The translations under genes were made by a program, and so were the position numbers. 64,000 nucleotides of DNA, taken from assembly GCA_018267825.1 (NCBI GenBank), contig JAFDXR010000018.1, positions 22,259 to 86,258 on the forward strand. The letters are read 5' to 3'. This document shows, one piece after another, positions 24,604 through 34,161 of this stretch (position 1 is its first letter; the number at the start of each line of letters is the position of its first letter). Source of the DNA: Bacteroidota bacterium (GTDB lineage: Bacteria; Bacteroidota; Bacteroidia; B-17B0; Aurantibacillaceae). The notes beneath the pieces were generated by a model. It saw only the letters and a list, made by a program, of their open reading frames with translations. It made no database searches and was not told the DNA's origin.

Positions 24604-26493
24604 ATGAAAAATAAAATCTTAACAGCTTTCATTTTCGTTATGTTCTTATACGGAACACTTTTTTCTCAAACCGTTAATGAATCCTGGATCCGGGAACATT
24701 ATACCAAAAAGGAATACCAGATTCCGATGCGCGACGGCGCTAAATTATTCACGGCGGTCTATATGCCCAAAGACCAGAGCGGGAAGCATCCGTTTATCAT
24801 GACACGCACGCCTTATGCCTGTGCGCCCTATGGCGAAGATAAAATAAACCCACGCTTCTGGCTTACCTATTGGGGCGAGTACCTCAAACGTGGCTATATA
24901 TTTGTGATCCAGGATGTGCGTGGTCGTTTCATGAGCGAAGGCACTTACATGGATGTAAGACCGTTTAATGCGGCCAAGAAAAAGAAAACGGATATTGACG
25001 AAGCCAGCGATACATATGATGCCGTTGACTGGCTTGTGAAAAATATTCCCGACAACAATGGTAATGTCGGTGTATTCGGCATTTCTTACCCCGGCTTTTA
25101 TTCAACCATGGCTGCCTTGAGCGGACACCCTGCTATAAAAGCGGTAAGTCCGCAAGCCCCGGTAACAGAGTGGTTCATGGGCGACGACTTTCATCACAAC
25201 GGTGTATTTATGCTGAACGATGCATTTAATTTTTACACCTTGTTTGGTCAGCCGCGTCACAAACCCACCACCGAATGGCCTAAAGAATTTAAATACTACA
25301 CACACGATAATTATAAATTCTACCTGGAAACAGGTGCCCTCAAAAATTTTTCAGCGCTCATGGGCGATAGTATAGCCTTCTGGACCGACCTCATGAATCA
25401 CCCGAACTACGACGACTGGTGGAAGGCCCGCGACGCACGCCGGGCCTGCTTAAATGTAAAACCGGCTATGTTGGTAGTAGGTGGTTTATTTGATGCTGAA
25501 GATTGTTTTGGTGCCTGGAACCTTTACAAGGCTATTGAAAAACAAAGTCCGCAAACCAATAATAAACTGGTCATGGGGCCATGGTTTCATGGTGGCTGGG
25601 CTAAGAGCGATGGCAGTTTCCTGGGCAACGTACGTTTCGGAAGCAAAACGGCGGAATATTACCAGCAGAACCTGGAGCTTCCGTTTTTTGAATACTACCT
25701 GCGCGGCAAAGGAACAGCTGATAATATTCATGAAGCCAATATATTCTTTACAGGTGAAGATACCTGGCATTCGCTTGCGGCATGGCCTCCGGCAGAGACA
25801 GTAGCCACACCCTTGTATTTACAGGCCGGCGGAAAACTTGATTTCACAGTACCTTCATCTGCCAATGCCTTTACGCAGTACACTTCCGACCCGGCACACC
25901 CGGTGCCGTATACCGAAAATGTGCAGGAGCATCGTACCCGCGAATACATGTGCGACGACCAACGGTTTGCGTCACGCCGCACAGACGTACTCACATTTCA
26001 GACAAACGTACTGAGCGAGGACCTAACCCTGGCAGGTGTTCTGACTGCCGACCTTAAAGTGGCTATTTCAACCACCGATGCAGATTTTGTTGTGAAACTC
26101 ATTGATGTATTTCCGGATGGCTTTTCGTATGATACTACTGTATACAAACTCAGCAACGGAAAAGCTTACCTCATGGATGGCTACCAGATGCTGGTACGCG
26201 GCGAGATTATGCGCGGCCGTTTCCGCAACAGTTATGAAAAACCCGAAGCTTTTGAGCCGGGAAAAGTCACAACGGTTAAATTTAATTTGCCCGATGTAGC
26301 GCATACATTCAAAAAGGGCCACCGCCTCATGGTGCAGATTCAGAGCACATGGTTCCCGCTGGCAGACCGTAACCCTCAACAGTTTGTAGATATTTACCAT
26401 TGCAGCGACAGTGATTTCAAAACCGCGGATATAAAGATTTTCCACCAGGCATCCGATGCCAGTTCTATTGTATTACCAGTACTCAAAAAATAA
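24604..26493 (+). CDS. CocE/NonD family hydrolase (S15, X-Pro dipeptidyl-peptidase-like)
   Basis: A 629-aa secreted alpha/beta hydrolase from ATG 24604, chosen because MKNKILTAFIF... gives a clean signal peptide cut near FSQ; an ATG four codons upstream is also possible. The nucleophile is in GISYPGF (Ser about 161), with the DAEDCFGAW and GPWFHGGW segments giving the likely Asp and His. RDGAKLFTAVYMPK near the N-terminus and the C-terminal jelly-roll (HRLMVQIQSTWFPLADRNPQ) are typical. Relatives include alpha-amino-acid ester hydrolases and acylases; the substrate is not determined. The MBL-fold gene follows immediately. Confidence 0.9.
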   Translation: MKNKILTAFIFVMFLYGTLFSQTVNESWIREHYTKKEYQIPMRDGAKLFTAVYMPKDQSGKHPFIMTRTPYACAPYGEDKINPRFWLTYWGEYLKRGYIFVIQDVRGRFMSEGTYMDVRPFNAAKKKKTDIDEASDTYDAVDWLVKNIPDNNGNVGVFGISYPGFYSTMAALSGHPAIKAVSPQAPVTEWFMGDDFHHNGVFMLNDAFNFYTLFGQPRHKPTTEWPKEFKYYTHDNYKFYLETGALKNFSALMGDSIAFWTDLMNHPNYDDWWKARDARRACLNVKPAMLVVGGLFDAEDCFGAWNLYKAIEKQSPQTNNKLVMGPWFHGGWAKSDGSFLGNVRFGSKTAEYYQQNLELPFFEYYLRGKGTADNIHEANIFFTGEDTWHSLAAWPPAETVATPLYLQAGGKLDFTVPSSANAFTQYTSDPAHPVPYTENVQEHRTREYMCDDQRFASRRTDVLTFQTNVLSEDLTLAGVLTADLKVAISTTDADFVVKLIDVFPDGFSYDTTVYKLSNGKAYLMDGYQMLVRGEIMRGRFRNSYEKPEAFEPGKVTTVKFNLPDVAHTFKKGHRLMVQIQSTWFPLADRNPQQFVDIYHCSDSDFKTADIKIFHQASDASSIVLPVLKK

Positions 26494-26494
26494 C

Positions 26495-27133
26495 ATGATC
26501 CACATCCATCATTTCACATTCGGTCCTTTCCAGGAAAACACTTATCTGCTTTGGGATGATACCAAAGAAGCGGTTATTATTGATCCCGGAAACACCAATA
26601 ATACCGAAGATCAGCAGCTTCGGCAGTTTATCGAAAAACAAGGACTCAGTCTGAAACGCTTATTGCTTACACATGCACACATCGATCATATTAATGGCAA
26701 CCGCTTTGTGCTCGACACCTACGGACTTTTACCCGAAGTACACAAAAACGATATTCCTTTGCTGGAGCGCCACACGGCGGTAGCGGCAATGTATGGACTG
26801 CCCTGCAACCCAAGCCCCATGGCCGAGAAATTCATTGCAGATGGCGACACCATTCGTTTTGGTCAATCGGAACTGCATGTGGTATTTACTCCCGGTCATG
26901 CACCCGGCCATGTTACATTTTACAACAAGGCACAGAAGTTTATGATCAGTGGCGATGTACTTTTCAGAGGTAGCATAGGTCGTACCGATCTGCCGGGTGG
27001 AGATATGCAAACCCTGCTGAAATCTATTTTCGAAAAACTGGTTCCCCTGGGCGATGACATGACCGTGTATAGCGGTCACGGACCCAAAACAACGATAGGT
27101 CTTGAGAAACAAACCAACCCTTTCCTGCAATAA
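26495..27133 (+). CDS. MBL-fold metallohydrolase, glyoxalase II-like
   Basis: A 212-aa product from ATG 26495. An upstream in-frame start at 26456 would overlap the hydrolase gene and add a non-family tail. Metal ligands: [11 protein letters not shown] (HxHxDH), GHAPGHV, SGDVLF and the final SGHGP. It is the short YcbL-type protein that lacks the C-terminal glyoxalase II helical domain. It may hydrolyse S-lactoylglutathione-like thioesters or another substrate. It is one base away from the preceding stop, so the two are coexpressed. Confidence 0.88.
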   Translation: MIHIHHFTFGPFQENTYLLWDDTKEAVIIDPGNTNNTEDQQLRQFIEKQGLSLKRLLLTHAHIDHINGNRFVLDTYGLLPEVHKNDIPLLERHTAVAAMYGLPCNPSPMAEKFIADGDTIRFGQSELHVVFTPGHAPGHVTFYNKAQKFMISGDVLFRGSIGRTDLPGGDMQTLLKSIFEKLVPLGDDMTVYSGHGPKTTIGLEKQTNPFLQ

Positions 27134-27153
27134 ACTGTGCAAACGCCGACACC

Positions 27154-29175
27154 ATGAAAACTCCCCGATACACCAATGCACTCATCCACGAAAGCAGTCC
27201 TTACCTGCTTCAGCATGCCCATAACCCGGTGAACTGGTATCCGTGGAATGAAGACGTATTGGCCAGGGCGCAACAGGAAGATAAACTCATCCTGGTGAGT
27301 ATTGGTTACAGTGCCTGCCATTGGTGCCATGTCATGGAGCATGAAAGCTTTGAGAGTGAGCAGGTGGCGGAGCTGATGAATAAACATTTCATCAACATCA
27401 AAATTGATCGTGAGGAACGCCCGGATATCGATATGGTATATATGTCGGCGGTTCAACTGATGACCGGGCAGGGCGGATGGCCCCTGAACTGCTTCCTGCT
27501 CCCCGATGGGCGACCTGTTTACGGAGGAACTTATTTTCAGAAAGCCCAGTGGATGGAGATTCTGCAAAGCCTGGCGGATGTATATAAGAACGATAAACCA
27601 CGGACCCTGGAATATGCGGCTAAACTCACGGGAGGCATGCTTCAGAGCGAACTGATTGAAAAGCCGAAAGAGGAAATGCTATGGGATGAAGAAACGCTTC
27701 ATCATTGCGTGCGCCAATGGAAACCCCGTATGGATGCTGCAGATGGCGGACCGGCACGTGCGCCCAAATTCCCCTTACCCAATAACTACCTCTTCTTATT
27801 ACGTTATGCGCATCAGTACCACGATGAGATTTTAATGAACCATGTGCATGTCACACTTTCAAAAATGGCACGTGGCGGCATATACGATCAGCTTGGCGGT
27901 GGATTTGCCCGTTACAGCACCGATATGCAATGGAAGGTGCCGCATTTCGAAAAAATGCTTTACGACAATGCACAACTGGTAAGCCTTTATTGTGAGGCGT
28001 ACAAACAGAGTCACAACAATCTGTATAAAGAAGTGGTTGAACAAACCCTGGCATTTGTAGAACGTGAACTATGTTCGCCGGAAACAGCTTTTTATTCGGC
28101 GCTTGATGCCGATAGCGAAGGAGTAGAAGGAAAGTACTATGTGTGGCAGAAAGAAGAGCTGGAAGATCTTCTCCAGGACGATTTCCCGGTCTTTGCCGAT
28201 TATTATTCTGTGAACGATACAGGCTATTGGGAGCACGAGAACTACATCCTGATGCGCTGTGAAAACGAAAATGAGGTGGCCCTTAGTCATGATATGTCTA
28301 TTGAAAGCCTGCGCCGGAAAATGCAGCACTGCCGCGAACGGTTACTTACAGAGAGGAACAAGAGAGTACGCCCGGAACTTGATGATAAAACACTGACCAG
28401 CTGGAATGCCCTGATGTGTAAGGCATTTGCGGACGCTTACCTGGTTTTTGGAAATACACATTACCGCGATATAGCTCTGCGTAATGCGGCATTTCTCAGG
28501 AAAAATGTGGTTCAGCCGGATGGTTCGCTCTATCATGCCTGGAAAAACGGTAAAGCAACGATCCAGGGTTTCCTGGAAGACTATGCGTTTATGACAGACA
28601 CCTGGCTCATGTTGTATGTAATCACACACGATGAACAATGGTTGCAGGAAGCGCGGAAGTGGACCGACTATTCCATAGAACATTTCTATGACGAAAAAAG
28701 CGGACTGTTTTATTTCACCGGAAATACCGGTCAGTCGCTGGTAGTGCGTAAAAAAGAACTGAGCGACAATGTGATTCCGGCATCCAATTCGCAGACAGCA
28801 CTCAATCTTTTCCGCCTGGCAGTACATACCTACGAAAAATCATATTTTGATATGGCGGCCAATATGCTGGCAACACAGGCTGCAGAAATAAAAAATTATG
28901 GATCGGGGTATAGCAACTGGGCTCTGCTGATGCTCGACATGACAGGCCCTCACTATGAGCTGGCCATTGTTGGTAAGTCTGTTAATGAAAAACTCCTGGA
29001 GCTCGGTCGGCACTACCTTCCAAACGTGATCTTTGCTTTAAGTGAAACGGCATCGGAATGGCCTTTACTCAGAAACAGGTTTGTAGACGGAGAAACACTT
29101 ATTTATGTGTGTAAGAATAACACCTGTATGCTTCCGGTAAAAGATGTTCCCGACGCATTAAAGCAAATGAGTTGA
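27154..29175 (+). CDS. YyaL/SSP411-type thioredoxin-fold protein
   Basis: A 673-aa member of the DUF255 family (YyaL; human SPATA20). The N-terminal thioredoxin-like part contains [26 protein letters not shown] (CxxC, about residues 53-56) and REERPDID. The central and C-terminal (alpha/alpha)6 barrel shows [40 protein letters not shown] and SWNALM. The family resembles N-acylglucosamine epimerase folds in its second half; the true activity is unknown. It starts 20 bp after the MBL gene and its stop overlaps the following TTG. Confidence 0.92.
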   Translation: MKTPRYTNALIHESSPYLLQHAHNPVNWYPWNEDVLARAQQEDKLILVSIGYSACHWCHVMEHESFESEQVAELMNKHFINIKIDREERPDIDMVYMSAVQLMTGQGGWPLNCFLLPDGRPVYGGTYFQKAQWMEILQSLADVYKNDKPRTLEYAAKLTGGMLQSELIEKPKEEMLWDEETLHHCVRQWKPRMDAADGGPARAPKFPLPNNYLFLLRYAHQYHDEILMNHVHVTLSKMARGGIYDQLGGGFARYSTDMQWKVPHFEKMLYDNAQLVSLYCEAYKQSHNNLYKEVVEQTLAFVERELCSPETAFYSALDADSEGVEGKYYVWQKEELEDLLQDDFPVFADYYSVNDTGYWEHENYILMRCENENEVALSHDMSIESLRRKMQHCRERLLTERNKRVRPELDDKTLTSWNALMCKAFADAYLVFGNTHYRDIALRNAAFLRKNVVQPDGSLYHAWKNGKATIQGFLEDYAFMTDTWLMLYVITHDEQWLQEARKWTDYSIEHFYDEKSGLFYFTGNTGQSLVVRKKELSDNVIPASNSQTALNLFRLAVHTYEKSYFDMAANMLATQAAEIKNYGSGYSNWALLMLDMTGPHYELAIVGKSVNEKLLELGRHYLPNVIFALSETASEWPLLRNRFVDGETLIYVCKNNTCMLPVKDVPDALKQMS

Positions 29176-30161
29176 TACGGCCTCTGGGTATACTTTTTAG
29201 TTTGTGGTTTAGTATTTTGGTCATGCGCGGCATGGCACAAACACTTATTCCCAGCCCCGAATCAGCCTTCGATAAACAGCTGAGTTTTAACCGCGAGTAT
29301 ATCCGTTCCTTCAAAATTAAAACGATTACATTCGACATCATTGACAAAAAAGATTTTCAGGTAGCCGAAGACAAAAACCTTGTGCACTATTACGAGTTCG
29401 ATAGCGAGGGCCGCCTGAAACGTTTTTATTATACCATCATCAATAAAGTCATTCAGAAAGAATACCACAGCGGTCCGGTATACCATCACCGCCGCAAAGT
29501 GAGTAATGGCTATACCTATACAAAGAACGAATATACCTACGATACGGTTTCTACGGTTTATTTTTATAATACCAGCGGCGATCTGTCTATGAAACGCTAC
29601 AACGACGGGACCTATTACGAAAGCTATTATTACGAGTATGATGCCAGCCATCGCGTTACCCGCGAAAAACGCTGCAAAGAAACCAATGCCAGCCTTTCAA
29701 AAACCGAATTTCAGTTGGGAGTGCAGTATGTGATCAGCGACGAAACCTATGTGTACCAGGAAACCGGCAAAAAGCAGTACAAGAAAATCTGCAAAAACGA
29801 TGAAGGGCTTACCTACAAGGAAATTATTGTAAACCTCAACGATGCAGGCCAGCCTGTGTCGTGGAATGAACAGTATACGGCCACCTGGATTGTGCAAAGC
29901 ACCAGTTTCGGCTATAACAAAAAAGGACAATTGGCCGAAGTGTCTTTTAAGGGAAATGCCAACGGCGAACTGGTTTTGGAACGTATTTACGAATACGATG
30001 AAAGAGACTGTGTGTACACCGAAAAGCAACTCAAGAATAATCAACTGCAAATGGAAGTCAGCTATGTGACTGATGAGACCAAACGACTTAGTTCATTTAT
30101 CATGCGCAACCCGGCTGAAAAAACCATGCGTATTGTGAAGCTGATTTACGCCTATCAGTAA
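29172..30161 (+). CDS. Exported YD/RHS-like protein, unknown function
   Basis: A 329-aa product, start TTG at 29172 overlapping the stop of the preceding gene by four bases (TTGA). This start gives a good signal peptide ending RGMAQT; ATG at 29223 would remove most of it. The mature part is a run of tyrosine-rich beta hairpins of YD-repeat type: [77 protein letters not shown]. It has no RHS core or toxin end. It is probably translationally coupled to the YyaL gene, and it runs convergently into rpoN. Confidence 0.75.
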   Translation: MIRPLGILFSLWFSILVMRGMAQTLIPSPESAFDKQLSFNREYIRSFKIKTITFDIIDKKDFQVAEDKNLVHYYEFDSEGRLKRFYYTIINKVIQKEYHSGPVYHHRRKVSNGYTYTKNEYTYDTVSTVYFYNTSGDLSMKRYNDGTYYESYYYEYDASHRVTREKRCKETNASLSKTEFQLGVQYVISDETYVYQETGKKQYKKICKNDEGLTYKEIIVNLNDAGQPVSWNEQYTATWIVQSTSFGYNKKGQLAEVSFKGNANGELVLERIYEYDERDCVYTEKQLKNNQLQMEVSYVTDETKRLSSFIMRNPAEKTMRIVKLIYAYQ

Positions 30162-30237
30162 ACAGATGTTCACGCTCTCTTCTTTATACTGGTACCAGAA
30201 TGAGTAGAAATTCAGCGGGTTCCGCAACAAGGCGGCA

Positions 30238-31728
30238 CTAGATGCCCTTACGTAAACGGGCTACCGGAATATCAAGCTGTTCGCGGTATTTGGCTACAGT
30301 GCGGCGGGCAATATTATACCCTTTTTCTTTCAGGATTTCGCAGAGCGCATCGTCGGTAAGTGGTTTTTTCTTGTCTTCGTTGCTGATGCAGTCCTGCAGA
30401 ATTTTTTTCACTTCACGTGTACTTACTTCTTCACCTGCATCGGTACTGAGTGATTCAGAAAAGAACGTCTTCAGCAGAAAGGTGCCATAAGGTGTCTGCA
30501 CATATTTGCTATTAGCCACCCGCGATACGGTAGAGATATCAAGACCCACCTTATCGGCAATGTCTTTCAGGATCATGGGGTGCAGTTTGGTATCATCGCC
30601 ACTGGCAAAGTACTCAAACTGGTATTCCATAATAGCATGCATGGTAACCAGCAGGGTTTGATGTCTTTGCTGTAAAGCTTCAATAAACCATTGGGCCGAT
30701 TCAATTTTATTTTTGACAAAGGAGGTGGCTTCTTTCCCGGATTTTTCCTTCATTTTGGAATACTCCTGGAGCATTTCAATATATTCCTTGCTGATCTTCA
30801 GCTCAGGCATATTCCGTTGATTAATGCTCAGTTCGGGCTTTCCGTCGTTTACCGATATGGAGAAATCAGGTACAATTTCGGATACCTGGTTTTTATTGTC
30901 GTTGCCCGAATTTCCGGGACGCGGGTTCAGGTGCGTAATTTCCGCAATGATGTCTTTCAGGTCATCGCCGTCTACGTTCAGGCGGCGCGAAATTTTTTCG
31001 TAGTGCTTTTTCGAAAACTCATCCATCATGGTTTTCACCACTTCAATGGCGAGTTGTGTTTCGCGTGGTTTCACCTGTTTACGATCCAGCTGAATAAGCA
31101 GGCACTCCTGCAGGTTGCGGGCACCCACACCAGCCGGATCAAACTCCTGGATCACTTTCAGAATTTTCTCAAGTTCTTCCTGCGTGGTTTGTATGTTCTG
31201 CGAAAAGGCCAGGTCATCCACAATGAGGTCAAGCTCACGGCGTATATAACCGTCTTCGTCAATGCACCCGATCAGGTACAGGCCAATGGTGTATTCCTTG
31301 TCACTCAGGTCGCGCAGGCCGAGCTGCTGCTCAAGCTGGGCATGAAAATCAGGACCCTCAACCACCACAGATTGGTATTCTTCATCATCGGCGCTGCGGT
31401 TCGAGACTTCATACTTGTATGAGTCCATTTCCTCGTCGCCCATGTAATCTTCCATCTGAACATCGTCCTCAATCTTGGTTTCCTCTTCACTGTCTTCGTA
31501 ATCCGATGCCTCATCTGATTCCGCATCCTCATCACCAATCTCTTCATCCTGCGACTCTTCCTGCTCAAAATCCTCATCCCCTTCTTCCAGGGCAGGGTTC
31601 AATTCCAGCTCCTCCTTAATGCGCTGTTCAAGGGCAACGGTTGGTAACTGCAGCAGTTTCATAAGCTGAATCTGCTGAGGCGACAACTTTTGTAAAAGCC
31701 GGAGTTGTTGAGTTTGTTTAAGGGCCAT
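30238..31728 (-). CDS. rpoN: RNA polymerase sigma-54 factor
   Basis: A 496-aa sigma-N. Region I (residues 1-45) is LKQTQQLRLLQKLSPQQIQLMKLLQLP-like, split here to its Gln/Leu-rich core, and interacts with activators. Region II (about 48-110) is extremely acidic, as usual in Bacteroidota. The core-binding region contains DPAGVGARNLQECLL, and the C-terminus has the HTH and the RpoN box ARRTVAKYRE (about residues 477-486). It directs transcription from -24/-12 promoters and needs AAA+ activators, none of which lies in this window. A TATATTTG box precedes it by ten bases. Confidence 0.96.
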   Translation of the reverse strand: MALKQTQQLRLLQKLSPQQIQLMKLLQLPTVALEQRIKEELELNPALEEGDEDFEQEESQDEEIGDEDAESDEASDYEDSEEETKIEDDVQMEDYMGDEEMDSYKYEVSNRSADDEEYQSVVVEGPDFHAQLEQQLGLRDLSDKEYTIGLYLIGCIDEDGYIRRELDLIVDDLAFSQNIQTTQEELEKILKVIQEFDPAGVGARNLQECLLIQLDRKQVKPRETQLAIEVVKTMMDEFSKKHYEKISRRLNVDGDDLKDIIAEITHLNPRPGNSGNDNKNQVSEIVPDFSISVNDGKPELSINQRNMPELKISKEYIEMLQEYSKMKEKSGKEATSFVKNKIESAQWFIEALQQRHQTLLVTMHAIMEYQFEYFASGDDTKLHPMILKDIADKVGLDISTVSRVANSKYVQTPYGTFLLKTFFSESLSTDAGEEVSTREVKKILQDCISNEDKKKPLTDDALCEILKEKGYNIARRTVAKYREQLDIPVARLRKGI

Positions 31729-31738
31729 AATGTATCGG

Positions 31739-31746
31739 CAAATATA
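31739..31746 (-). promoter_or_regulatory. -7 box of rpoN
   Basis: TATATTTG on the minus strand matches TAnnTTTG exactly, ten bases before the ATG; a TCTG lies 19 bp further upstream as a possible weak -33 element. Confidence 0.55.
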
Positions 31747-31820
31747 GCAAAAGCCGCCAAAATACCAGACATTTTAGCAAATTGGGGTCCCGCAAAAGAG
31801 TGACATGGCTTAGAAAAACT

Positions 31821-32021
31821 TTACTCGATTTTACAGCTTACACCGCTGCTTTCGTAGCCATGACAGGTTTTATCGGCCTGTTTTTTGGAATATACGATGC
31901 CGCTCAGATCTATCATATTGCTTTCGCCGGTGCTTGTATTGGTACACACACAATGGTATTTCTTAACGCATGAGGCGAAGAAAAAACAAGCAATGAAAAG
32001 TGCCGGAATAAAACGGCGCAT
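31821..32021 (-). CDS. Small lipoprotein, 66 aa
   Basis: From ATG 32021: MRRFIPALFIACFFFASC is a signal peptide with lipobox FASC (Cys 18). The mature 49 residues contain KKYHCVCTNTSTGE, a KKQADKTCHGYE helix and a final CKIE, that is, four further Cys that could form two disulfides. This looks like the small YhCxCT...C..YE...C lipoproteins seen in other Bacteroidota. It has its own TACCTTTG promoter box (32045-32052) just after the asnS terminator. The function is unknown. Confidence 0.7.
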   Translation of the reverse strand: MRRFIPALFIACFFFASCVKKYHCVCTNTSTGESNMIDLSGIVYSKKQADKTCHGYESSGVSCKIE

Positions 32022-32044
32022 GATAAAGGAAAGTTGATTGGGAG

Positions 32045-32052
32045 CAAAGGTA
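32045..32052 (-). promoter_or_regulatory. -7 box of the 66-aa lipoprotein gene
   Basis: TACCTTTG on the minus strand, about 23 bases before the ATG at 32021 and directly after the asnS terminator hairpin. Confidence 0.5.
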
Positions 32053-32062
32053 CGAGTAAATG

Positions 32063-32093
32063 AAATACCCCATACAATCTGCATGGGGTATTT
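32063..32093 (-). terminator. Terminator downstream of asnS
   Basis: A perfect 11-bp stem, AAATACCCCAT (32063-32073) with ATGGGGTATTT (32083-32093), around a nine-base loop; on the minus strand it runs into ATTTCATTT. It lies 24 bp after the asnS stop. Confidence 0.75.
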
Positions 32094-32117
32094 TGGGTAT
32101 ACAGTATGAAACCGGGT

Positions 32118-33551
32118 TTAAAACTCGCAGTTGTTTGGTGTTCTCGGGAACGGAATCACGTCACGGATATTGGTCATGCCGGTTACGAAAAGTACCAGTC
32201 GCTCAAAACCCAGGCCAAATCCGGCATGCGGGCATGAACCGAAACGGCGTGTATCGAGGTACCAGTACATTTCCTCTGTCGGAATATGCATCTCTTTCAT
32301 GCGGCCCTCCAGTTTTTCCAGGCGTTCTTCGCGTTGTGATCCGCCAATAATTTCACCGATACCCGGAAACAGAATATCCATAGCGCGTACGGTTTTGCCA
32401 TCGTCATTCTGGCGCATATAAAACGCTTTGATGTCTTTCGGATAGTCCGTAAGAACCACGGGCTTTTTAAAATGTTTCTCCACCAGGTAGCGTTCGTGTT
32501 CACTTTGCAGGTCAATACCCCATTCTACAGGGTACTGGAATTTTTTCTTTTTATAGTTCGGCGATTCTTTTAAAATATCGATCGCTTCGGTATAGGTGAT
32601 TTTTGCAAATGCATTTTCAAGACAGAAATTCAATTTCTGCATCAGGTCAAGCTCACTGCGCTCGTTCTGAGGTTTTTGTTTTTCCTCGTCGAGCAGGCGC
32701 TGCGTGAGGAATTCGATATCCTCGCGGTTATGTTCCAGGGCATAGCCGATTACATACTTAAGCATTTCCTCGGCTAGGGCCATGTTATCGTTCAGATCGA
32801 AAAATGCCATCTCCGGTTCAATCATCCAGAACTCTGCCAGGTGGCGTGGCGTATTACTGTTTTCGGCACGGAATGTAGGGCCAAATGTATACACATCGCT
32901 GAATGCCATGGCGCCAAGTTCTCCCTCAAGCTGCCCGGATACAGTAAGATTGGCGGCACGTCCGAAGAAGTCCTGTTTAAAATCAACAGCCCCGTTTTCA
33001 TTCAGTGGCGGGTTTTTGGCATCGAGGGTTGTGACGCGGAACATTTCGCCCGCACCTTCGGCATCGCTTGCTGTAATAACCGGTGTGTGCAGGTATAAAA
33101 AGCCTTTATCATTGAAAAACTTGTGGATGGCATAAGCCAGGGTATGCCTTACACGGAAAACCGCTCCGAAGGTATTGGTGCGGAAACGCAGGTGAGCAAT
33201 TTCGCGCAGATACTCCAGGCTCGGTTTATTTTTAAGTTGCAAAGGATATTTCTCAGGATCGCAGTCGCCCAGAATCTCTATGCTTTTGGCCTGAACCTCT
33301 ACCTTCTGGCCCTTACCCTGCGAAGCAACCAGGGCACCATGCGCTGCAATAGAAGCTCCGGTTGTAATACGTTTGGCAATGTCTTCCGGGATCAGATTAA
33401 GATCAACAACCACCTGGAGATTATTATTGGTAGAACCATCGTTTAACGAAATAAACTGGTTATTGCGGAATGAACGAACCCATCCCTTCACAGTAACATC
33501 CTGTCCGGTGCCTTCACTTTGTAAAAGCTGTTTGATCTTAATACGTGTCAT
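32118..33551 (-). CDS. asnS: Asparaginyl-tRNA synthetase
   Basis: A 477-aa class II aminoacyl-tRNA synthetase, started at ATG 33551 because family members begin with a short T-R-I-K-I-like arm; an upstream start would add seven residues. It has an N-terminal OB fold ([18 protein letters not shown]), motif 2 with [19 protein letters not shown] and motif 3 [15 protein letters not shown] followed by [10 protein letters not shown]. The combination EFWMIEPE and the lack of an AspRS insertion favour AsnRS over AspRS. A TATTTTTG box lies about 20 bases upstream. Confidence 0.95.
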   Translation of the reverse strand: MTRIKIKQLLQSEGTGQDVTVKGWVRSFRNNQFISLNDGSTNNNLQVVVDLNLIPEDIAKRITTGASIAAHGALVASQGKGQKVEVQAKSIEILGDCDPEKYPLQLKNKPSLEYLREIAHLRFRTNTFGAVFRVRHTLAYAIHKFFNDKGFLYLHTPVITASDAEGAGEMFRVTTLDAKNPPLNENGAVDFKQDFFGRAANLTVSGQLEGELGAMAFSDVYTFGPTFRAENSNTPRHLAEFWMIEPEMAFFDLNDNMALAEEMLKYVIGYALEHNREDIEFLTQRLLDEEKQKPQNERSELDLMQKLNFCLENAFAKITYTEAIDILKESPNYKKKKFQYPVEWGIDLQSEHERYLVEKHFKKPVVLTDYPKDIKAFYMRQNDDGKTVRAMDILFPGIGEIIGGSQREERLEKLEGRMKEMHIPTEEMYWYLDTRRFGSCPHAGFGLGFERLVLFVTGMTNIRDVIPFPRTPNNCEF

Positions 33552-33571
33552 AGATTTAAAAAAATGAAACA

Positions 33572-33579
33572 CAAAAATA
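33572..33579 (-). promoter_or_regulatory. -7 box of asnS
   Basis: TATTTTTG on the minus strand fits TAnnTTTG, about 20 bases before the ATG at 33551. No clear -33 element. Confidence 0.45.
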
Positions 33580-33693
33580 GTCGATTATCTTTAATTAGCG
33601 TCAAATCAACATGGACTTTGAAGTGGAATGAATAAATTTTGGAGTTTTACGGGCAGGGAAGTGGTATTGTTTCCCACAGTCGAATGGACCTGA

Positions 33694-34119
33694 TTAACCG
33701 ATTTTCATCGGCCTGATCTTGCTCTTGATGATAAAAGCATTCGGAAAATCGACTTGTATCTTCTTCAGCGTTTCAAAAGCTTCGAGTTTGGTTTTGAAAT
33801 CACCCACCATAATCACGAAATTAGGTTGCAGATAATCGTCGTAAGCTGCTATATCACTGTATTTTGCAAGAAATTTGGTCTTTACCGCATTGGCCGCCGA
33901 ACGGTCGGCGCTGAAGTGAATTTTGATCCTGTAACCCTCATATTCGCCATTGGTCTTCTTGTGATAATCCGCTTTCTTTTCAACCAGCGCACGAACTTTT
34001 AATGCCGTTTGAATCTGCGAATTATCGCCTGTTTGCTGACAGAAACCAACATGCCCGGCACACAGCAGGATAAGCCAAAGGAGGTGTTTTTTCACAGTCC
34101 AAAAGTAGCCAAAATCCAT
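33694..34119 (-). CDS. Exported SPOR-domain protein
   Basis: A 141-aa product with an N-terminal signal or anchor (VKKHLLWLILLCAGHVGFCQQ) and a C-terminal SPOR domain: YRIKIHFSADRSAANAVKTKF, YLQPNFVIMVGDFKTKLEAFETLKKI and FPNAFIIKSKI. SPOR domains bind denuded peptidoglycan at septa. The start could be ATG 34119 or the in-frame GTG at the KKHLL segment. It is divergent from sucA with a 42-bp gap. Confidence 0.82.
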   Translation of the reverse strand: MDFGYFWTVKKHLLWLILLCAGHVGFCQQTGDNSQIQTALKVRALVEKKADYHKKTNGEYEGYRIKIHFSADRSAANAVKTKFLAKYSDIAAYDDYLQPNFVIMVGDFKTKLEAFETLKKIQVDFPNAFIIKSKIRPMKIG

Positions 34120-34129
34120 TATAAATACT

Positions 34130-34137
34130 TAAATTTG
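34130..34137 (+). promoter_or_regulatory. -7 box of sucAB
   Basis: TAAATTTG matches TAnnTTTG, 24 bases before the sucA ATG, within the short divergent gap with the SPOR gene. Confidence 0.55.
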
Positions 34138-34161
34138 TAGCTTATTTTAACGAAAATTAAA

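Noticed and set aside
30691..31422. 243-codon plus-strand ORF
   Set aside because: Antisense to rpoN; no family features and biased composition (Phe/Val/Leu-rich).
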